Positions 60,812 to 64,000 of a stretch of 64,000 nucleotides of DNA are shown piece by piece. This DNA comes from Ochotona curzoniae (taxonomy: Eukaryota; Chordata; Mammalia; Lagomorpha; Ochotonidae). A program made the position numbers and the translations under genes. How positions within the stretch are numbered: the stretch's first letter is position 1; each line of letters starts with the position of its first letter. Under the pieces are notes generated by a model. The model ran no database searches. It saw nothing but the letters and a program-made list of their open reading frames with translations, and was not told the origin of the DNA. Location: positions 153,804 to 217,803 of the forward strand of contig NW_024465423.1 of the NCBI RefSeq assembly GCF_017591425.1, in the 5' to 3' direction.

Positions 60812-62111
60812 GCGCTTAGAACGCAAACCCGCAGGAATCAGAGGAGGATCAGAAAAGGAGAAGAAAGAGAATGGCGGTGCTACTGCACCGGCCACACTCG
60901 GCCCATGGCCTCAGGGCTCTGGAGCCATTTCACTAATGGCTCCTCCTGCTGTGAAGCCATCTGCCCCGCCCATGAGTTGTGGCGCCGGCTCCTCCCTCAT
61001 TGATCCAGCCACACGCCGGGAACTTCAAAATATGTTCCCCATCTTAGAAGAAGAAAGGGAAAGAGTTTACAGACAGGTAGATGCAGCATTAGTGCGAGAA
61101 TTGGCCATGTCTGTAAAGCAATATGGTCTTCATGCCAATTACACTTTGTCCCTGTTAGAACGTTTGGGGGGAATGAATATGACTCCCTCTGATTGGCAAT
61201 TTTTGGTGAAGGCTGTTCTCCCTAATATCGGATCATATCTAAATTGGAAGAGCCTATGGCAAGAGCTTTTGGCTGAGACCGCCCGGGCAAACCAACAGCA
61301 CAGCGGTGACGCTTTGACCTGGACTTATAATATGCTTTCCGGACAAGGCCAATACTCTGATGATCAAAATAGATATCCATGGCCAGTGTATACCCAGATC
61401 TCTACTGCAGCTATAAAGGCTTGGAAGGCCCTTTCACTTAAAGGGCAAGAGAAATTGGGCATTACACAGGTTAAGCAGGAGCCAGATGAGCCCTTTGGTG
61501 ATTTTGTGGCACGTGTAATGCAGAAAATGAGTGTCAAATTAGTGACTGGCATCCCTTATAATCCACAAGGTCAGGGGATAATCGAACGTGCTCATCGCTC
61601 TATTAAAGAATTATTACGAAAACAAAAAACCACCTGGGAATCACTTGGTCTCGCCAGTCAGAGCCCTCAGGCCACTCTAGCCCTGGCTCTCTTCACTATC
61701 AATTTTTTACAGCTGTATGAGCAAGGCCTTAGTGCTCCAGATCGTCATTCCCTTAACACGGCGCAAGAGCAATCTTGGGTCAAGTGGAAGAATGTTCTGG
61801 AGTCCAAATGGAAGGGCCCAGACCCAGTTATTAGGCAGGCTCGAGGAGCCATTTGTGTGTTTCCACAAGACGCCCCAGTTCCAGTTTTGGTCCCAGCTCG
61901 ATTGACTCGTTCCTGTCCATCACCGCATTCTGACGTTTCTGCAACCGCTGGAGTGCTTACACCAGGATCTGACTTGGGGAAGATTCATGCAGACCCGCAA
62001 TCAGAAACTCCTCCTACAATCCCACAGGACAATGGTGTCCCGCCCAGTGCAAACACGGCGGATGGTGCAACTAATGGTCTGTATGGTGCTTGTGAGGACC
62101 GTGATTGCTGA
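60627..62111 (+). CDS. ERV-C Gag-integrase fusion ORF (494 codons)
   Basis: One uninterrupted frame. Residues 1 to about 35 are the out-of-frame reading of matrix. A Ser/Glu/Lys-rich, then Pro/Ala-rich linker follows (about 40-130). Residues about 130-300 form a betaretrovirus-like capsid, with VKQYGLHANYTLSLLERL, a MLSGQGQYSDD block and the major homology region (EPFGDFVARV, nt about 61,490-61,520). At nt 61,525-61,545 the capsid text changes directly into the integrase core (TGIPYNPQGQGIIER) and continues through the integrase C-terminal domain (WKGPDPV) to the normal integrase end plus a Ser/Pro-rich tail. The integrase part keeps the catalytic Glu but lacks both Asp residues and the zinc domain, so no strand-transfer activity is expected. 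Capsid C-terminal domain, nucleocapsid, protease, RT and RNase H are absent. The deletion is in frame. Whether the protein is made is unknown. Confidence 0.9.
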   Translation: MPSVRERSERVTKPFSLPRIVSQKQRERRTGLKQKIEVKLKAVSSSSSSETSDAEEGYKRDRRLERKPAGIRGGSEKEKKENGGATAPATLGPWPQGSGAISLMAPPAVKPSAPPMSCGAGSSLIDPATRRELQNMFPILEEERERVYRQVDAALVRELAMSVKQYGLHANYTLSLLERLGGMNMTPSDWQFLVKAVLPNIGSYLNWKSLWQELLAETARANQQHSGDALTWTYNMLSGQGQYSDDQNRYPWPVYTQISTAAIKAWKALSLKGQEKLGITQVKQEPDEPFGDFVARVMQKMSVKLVTGIPYNPQGQGIIERAHRSIKELLRKQKTTWESLGLASQSPQATLALALFTINFLQLYEQGLSAPDRHSLNTAQEQSWVKWKNVLESKWKGPDPVIRQARGAICVFPQDAPVPVLVPARLTRSCPSPHSDVSATAGVLTPGSDLGKIHADPQSETPPTIPQDNGVPPSANTADGATNGLYGACEDRDC

Positions 62112-62121
62112 GCCACGATGA
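62062..62121 (+). pseudogene. env: ERV-C env: possible signal-peptide start
   Basis: An ATG at 62,062 opens a short hydrophobic frame (MVQLMVCMVLVRTVIAEP) ending at a TGA at 62,119-62,121. It overlaps the end of the fusion ORF in another frame, the usual place for a retroviral env start. The surface subunit that should follow is absent. The call rests on position and hydrophobicity only. Confidence 0.45.
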
Positions 62122-62302
62122 GGAGTATTGAGTGTTTTTCCACGACCCTTACCAGTCGCCCACTCAGCCCGAGTGTTTCCTTGATTTTTTCTTCTTTGGA
62201 TTTGCCTTTTCTTCCTTATGATGATATTAAGGAGAATGTGAGTAATTTTTTATTCCCCCTACAGGACACGCTTTGCTTTCAAGCATTTCCTGAGAATTTT
62301 AG

Positions 62303-62704
62303 TGTCAAGGTTTATGTGTTATTCCTTTTCAAAATGTTTCAACGGCTGCTAATCTTTCTCGCCAGCTTTCTTCTTATCTTTTAGGAAATTGGAGGAGAAA
62401 ATTTGATACTTTACAGTCGGAGTTGAGAATTGCCATTGTCCAAATTAATTTTACACGGGTGGATCCTGTTGTTGCTGAAACCCTGGCCACTTGGATTTGG
62501 AACATCACTTCCCATATTAAGGAATGGGTGGGAGTGGTTGTGCTGATTCTGCTCTTGTGTGCAGGCTGTGCCTTATGCCTTTTTTGCCTGTGTCATCTGA
62601 GACGCCGCGCTCAGCGAGATCGTGTGGCAATACATCAAGCCCTACTAGCCATGCAGTATGGTGACTCCCCCATGGTATGGTTGAGCATGCTTCAACGGGT
62701 TTAG
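62303..62704 (+). pseudogene. env: ERV-C env: transmembrane-subunit C-terminus
   Basis: The frame is open from 62,303 to the stop at 62,702-62,704, without a credible start. It encodes an ectodomain end with N-glycosylation motifs (for example NFT and NIT), a Trp-rich membrane-proximal segment (TWIWNITSHIKEW), a strongly hydrophobic Cys-rich membrane span, and a basic cytoplasmic tail (LRRRAQRDR). This looks like a betaretroviral TM rather than the gammaretrovirus-like TM of ERV-B. The fusion peptide, SU and cleavage site are missing. Confidence 0.75.
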
Positions 62705-63042
62705 TTAAGAGCATGGACATCATGGCTCCTGCACCTCAGGCCATTATGGCATTGCACTGAGTTCGAGCATGATGCACCTGACTAGCCCTTGCACCTCGCA
62801 GGACTTATCCATTGCACGCGAGAGGGTAGTCACTCTTATAACTGCCTTGTCGAGACATTGCTCTTTACAACCACCGCGGTTGTAGCCCATGACAGGTAAG
62901 ATAGACCCAGACAATTATCGGTGTAAGACAGGGACTACGTCAAGCTACGCAGCCTCCCTATGACGGATCGTGCGCCTTGAGTCTACAACCTAAGACAGGC
63001 CCATACCAACTTATTTTTTCTATTGTATAAGAAGGGGAGAGA
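62705..63042 (+). other. ERV-C 3' untranslated region and polypurine tract
   Basis: Non-coding. It ends with a purine run (gaaggggagaga) immediately upstream of the 3' LTR, which would prime plus-strand DNA synthesis. Confidence 0.8.
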
Positions 63043-63412
63043 TGTTGCAAGCCGCATCTGTATGCACTGGCCACATGCTGTGCCTAAAATGGCGCCGGCC
63101 GGAGAAGCCACACCTTCGTGCGTGTCACGTAGCCTAGCGCATGTGCAGTGAGCTGCGGCATGGCCGGCACGTGAACACTGGGGACTGACGAATCCGGTCG
63201 CCCAGGACCCTGCGTGATCATGACACCGACATATCATCAGCGGAGGCGGGGCCGGTCAGCACATAAGAGTAGAAAGCCTGCCGGGGTTGGTGCCCCCTTC
63301 CCCCTTGCCCCCTTCCTCTTCCTCATCTTTGTGCGCGCAATAAACTTTACCGCAGAAGACTTCACTCGCGTCTGCGTCTTATTGCGGGACAATAAGACAC
63401 GTGGGCGCGACA
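63043..63412 (+). repeat. ERV-C 3' LTR
   Basis: 370 bp partner of 60,052-60,421 with about nine differences. The U5 hairpin is at 63,376-63,398. Confidence 0.95.
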
Positions 63413-63502
63413 AGGCAGCGCTTATCTTGCCTCAACGAACCTTTTTTTTTTTTTCTTCTTTCTTTTCGCCGCTTTCATTGATATATAGAAAAGAGGGTGA
63501 GA
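63413..63502 (+). other. ERV-B 3' untranslated region, second part, with polypurine tract
   Basis: Resumes the ERV-B sequence after ERV-C: target duplication, 'cgcttatcttgcctcaacga', a T/C-rich run, and a purine tract (aaaagagggtgaga) at 63,489-63,502. ERV-A has the same order at 17,837-17,905 on the minus strand. Confidence 0.85.
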
Positions 63503-63997
63503 GGTCAGGAGCTGTGTACTATAGCCACACTGAAGCCATGTCAGGAGCCATGTGCTGTAGCCACACTGAAGCCATTTTGAATATAGAACTACGGACCAGT
63601 GGAAAATCCCCGGCTGGCTAGATGCTTGGGAAAGAAGTTATGAAGCTAATCACACGCTTAGCTTCAATTGTTTCTAGCAACTGTTTTAGAATGTGATTTA
63701 TGCTGTACCAACCAACACCTTGTTACTGATTACCTATGCTATTGTTGATATGCTGGTTACTATTGTGGATATGGTGGCTGCCCAAGAACAATTGGTCTGG
63801 AGACCATGGCTTGCGTCCTAGCTTCTCCTTTCCTCCCTGAGCCTTAGTTACTGAAGAATATAAAAACCCTCAACTAAAATCAATAAACTGACAGCTTGAT
63901 CAGACATCCTGTCTTGCTGTCCATTCTTCGTGTCTCTTGTCCCCCAATCTCTCCTAGGTGGTTGTGACCCCCGTTGACTGTCCTGCTGGACGGGACA
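63503..63997 (+). repeat. ERV-B 3' LTR (ERV-A family) with a 36-bp duplication
   Basis: Matches the ERV-A LTRs from U3 to the terminal GGGACA. TATAAAA is at 63,859-63,865 and AATAAA at 63,882-63,887. The first T of the LTR is G here. The first 36 bp of U3 are present twice (63,504-63,539 and 63,540-63,575) with about five differences between copies. No partner 5' LTR exists in the window. Confidence 0.92.
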
Positions 63998-64000
63998 CCC

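Larger units (their letters stand above)
60046..63418 (+). mobile_element. ERV-C: nested provirus with two LTRs and large internal deletions
   Basis: Plus strand: 5' LTR 60,052-60,421, primer site at 60,424, splice-donor-like site at 60,499, gag start at 60,584, Gag-integrase fusion to 62,111, envelope remnants 62,062-62,704, polypurine tract at 63,029-63,042, and 3' LTR 63,043-63,412. The 6-bp target duplication AGGCAG lies at 60,046-60,051 and 63,413-63,418. Internal length is only 2.6 kb, against about 7 kb for a complete betaretrovirus. The LTRs differ at about nine of 370 positions by eye, consistent with an insertion younger than its host ERV-B. Confidence 0.95.
54356..63997 (+). mobile_element. 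ERV-B: 5'-truncated provirus with pro, pol, env and 3' LTR, interrupted by ERV-C
   Basis: Plus-strand order: end of a dUTPase-like segment and protease, reverse transcriptase/RNase H, integrase, envelope, 3' untranslated region, 3' LTR (63,503-63,997). The 5' LTR, leader and gag are absent; the element starts inside the pro gene directly against the composite repeat. Its 3' untranslated region and LTR match ERV-A, so both belong to one family. ERV-C splits the 3' untranslated region at 60,051/63,413. Each coding region has at least one stop or frameshift. Confidence 0.92.

Noticed and set aside
62118..62384. 88-codon ORF downstream of the Gag-integrase fusion
   Set aside because: Its hydrophobic text does not match an envelope and it overlaps, in another frame, the clearer TM remnant. 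Probably incidental.

Overview
The window is mammalian, repeat-dense DNA, most likely from a lagomorph and best fitting a pika (Ochotona). The basis is a tRNA-derived SINE whose tail reads as a CT-rich stretch followed by an AATAAA-type end, plus L1 elements with a lagomorph-like 3' UTR (a 'ggtggaggaatccaccatgg' core and a G-rich run before the tail). No cellular protein-coding gene was recognised. Everything interpretable is retroelement-derived or part of one very large structural feature. The species call is pattern recognition, not a database result.

Layout. (1) Positions 1-16,589 and 29,591-46,181 are the two arms of a giant inverted repeat, nearly identical over 16.6 kb, around a 13.0 kb spacer (16,590-29,590). 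The left arm runs off the window start, so the true arms are longer. From outside inwards each arm carries: an L1 (5' UTR with tandem monomers, broken ORF1 and ORF2), a GC-rich stretch, a 0.5 kb CCTT array, an old L1 ORF2 fragment, AT-rich DNA, a young SINE, an old SINE, a TA/TG array, an old L1 tail, a 3.3 kb composite repeat that I cannot name, and a further old L1 ORF2 fragment. (2) The spacer holds a complete minus-strand provirus (ERV-A, 17,378-23,277) with two LTRs, a tRNA-Lys-type primer site and a 6-bp target duplication, but almost no viral coding sequence. The rest is SINEs, L1 pieces, a purine hexamer/nonamer array and unassigned DNA. (3) From 46,182 to about 49,010 the right-arm L1 continues to its 3' end. 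(4) 49,010-52,790 is mostly unassigned DNA with one old SINE. (5) 52,790-54,355 is a second, diverged copy of the composite repeat. (6) 54,356-63,997 is a 5'-truncated provirus (ERV-B, plus strand) with pro, pol and env remnants and a 3' LTR of the ERV-A family. A second provirus (ERV-C, 60,052-63,412) is inserted between its env gene and its 3' LTR.

The proviruses explain one another. ERV-A preserves the uninterrupted sequence at which ERV-C inserted in ERV-B, so the 6-bp duplication (AGGCAG) can be read directly. ERV-B joins betaretrovirus-like protease and polymerase to a gammaretrovirus/type-D-like envelope, and keeps an intact -1 frameshift heptamer between pro and pol. Both ends of its expected SU-TM disulphide system carry tyrosine where the family has cysteine. 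ERV-C has lost everything from the end of capsid to the middle of the integrase core, and the deletion leaves a 494-codon open frame joining Gag to the C-terminal half of integrase. All three proviruses carry disabling changes or deletions.
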